Made by a program: the position numbers and the translations under genes
In this document: one piece after another, positions 5,550-5,682 of the stretch
Layout of the letters: every line of letters begins with the position of its first letter
Numbering within the stretch: the first letter of the stretch is position 1
The notes under the pieces: model-generated
Seen by the model: the letters and a program-made list of their open reading frames with translations, nothing else
The model's database searches: none
What the model was told of the DNA's origin: nothing
DNA from: an uncultured Actinoplanes sp.
GTDB lineage: Bacteria; Actinomycetota; Actinomycetes; Mycobacteriales; Micromonosporaceae
Length of the DNA: 5,682 nucleotides
Direction of reading: 5' to 3'
Assembly: GCA_934667465.1 (NCBI GenBank)
Contig: CAKUMG010000439.1
Coordinates: 1 to 5,682, forward strand

Positions 5550-5682
5550 ACCGTGCTGAGCCATCGGCGCCAACTCCTCCGGCAGCGGCAGCCCGAGCGC
5601 GGCGAGGAACCGGGCGGTCTTCAGCTCCACGAAGACCTCCTCGTCGGCCAGCTCATCGATGTCGATCTCCTCGTCCAGATCG
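5547..5682 (-). CDS. C-terminal fragment of an unidentified protein, 5' end outside window
   Basis: The - strand frame is open from the right edge (first full codon at 5681) to the TGA at 5549-5547 and gives 44 residues. The visible part starts with an acidic stretch (DLDEEIDIDELADEE), continues with a likely amphipathic helix (VELKTARFLAALG) and ends PLPEELAPMAQHG. Codons end mostly in G or C, as expected for a real gene here. The family is not recognisable from this piece. It is upstream of, and on the same strand as, the four-helix membrane protein. Confidence 0.6.
   Translation of the reverse strand, partial: DLDEEIDIDELADEEVFVELKTARFLAALGLPLPEELAPMAQHG

Overview
This is a 5.7 kb chromosomal window from a high-GC Gram-positive bacterium. 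The codons almost always end in G or C, GTG starts are used, and the genes are of types common in actinomycetes. Micromonosporaceae (for example an Actinoplanes relative) is a reasonable guess, but nothing in the window proves the family. I see no phage, IS, CRISPR, rRNA or tRNA sequence.

Layout from left to right: (1) a 5'-truncated TspO/MBR membrane protein on the + strand, ending at 448; (2) a strong hairpin at 451-488, in the convergent gap, that probably stops transcription from both sides; (3) a long secreted peptidoglycan amidase (PGRP/Amidase_2 type, with a beta-rich C-terminal half) on the - strand, 2489 to 501; (4) a divergent promoter region of about 140 bp; (5) a membrane-bound GGDEF-EAL cyclic-di-GMP enzyme on the + strand, 2633 to 4894, with about ten membrane helices, an intact GGDEF motif, an intact RxxD inhibitory site and a nearly complete EAL active site; (6) a pseudogene of a medium-chain dehydrogenase/quinone oxidoreductase on the - strand, 5031 to 4878. 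Only its first codons and its last ~42 codons survive, joined out of frame, but a MerR/SoxR-like promoter with a 19-bp spacer still stands in front of it; (7) a small four-helix membrane protein of unknown function on the - strand, 5498 to 5028, whose last codons contain that promoter; (8) a perfect palindrome at 5534-5549; (9) the acidic C-terminal end of an unidentified - strand protein that runs off the right edge.

The amidase and the c-di-GMP enzyme share a divergent intergenic region, so they may be co-regulated, but no shared operator is proved. The remaining genes do not form an obvious pathway. I do not see a convincing new multi-gene system. The most distinctive part is the 4.87-5.07 kb junction: a relic oxidoreductase gene, its surviving promoter, and a neighbouring ORF that reads through that promoter.
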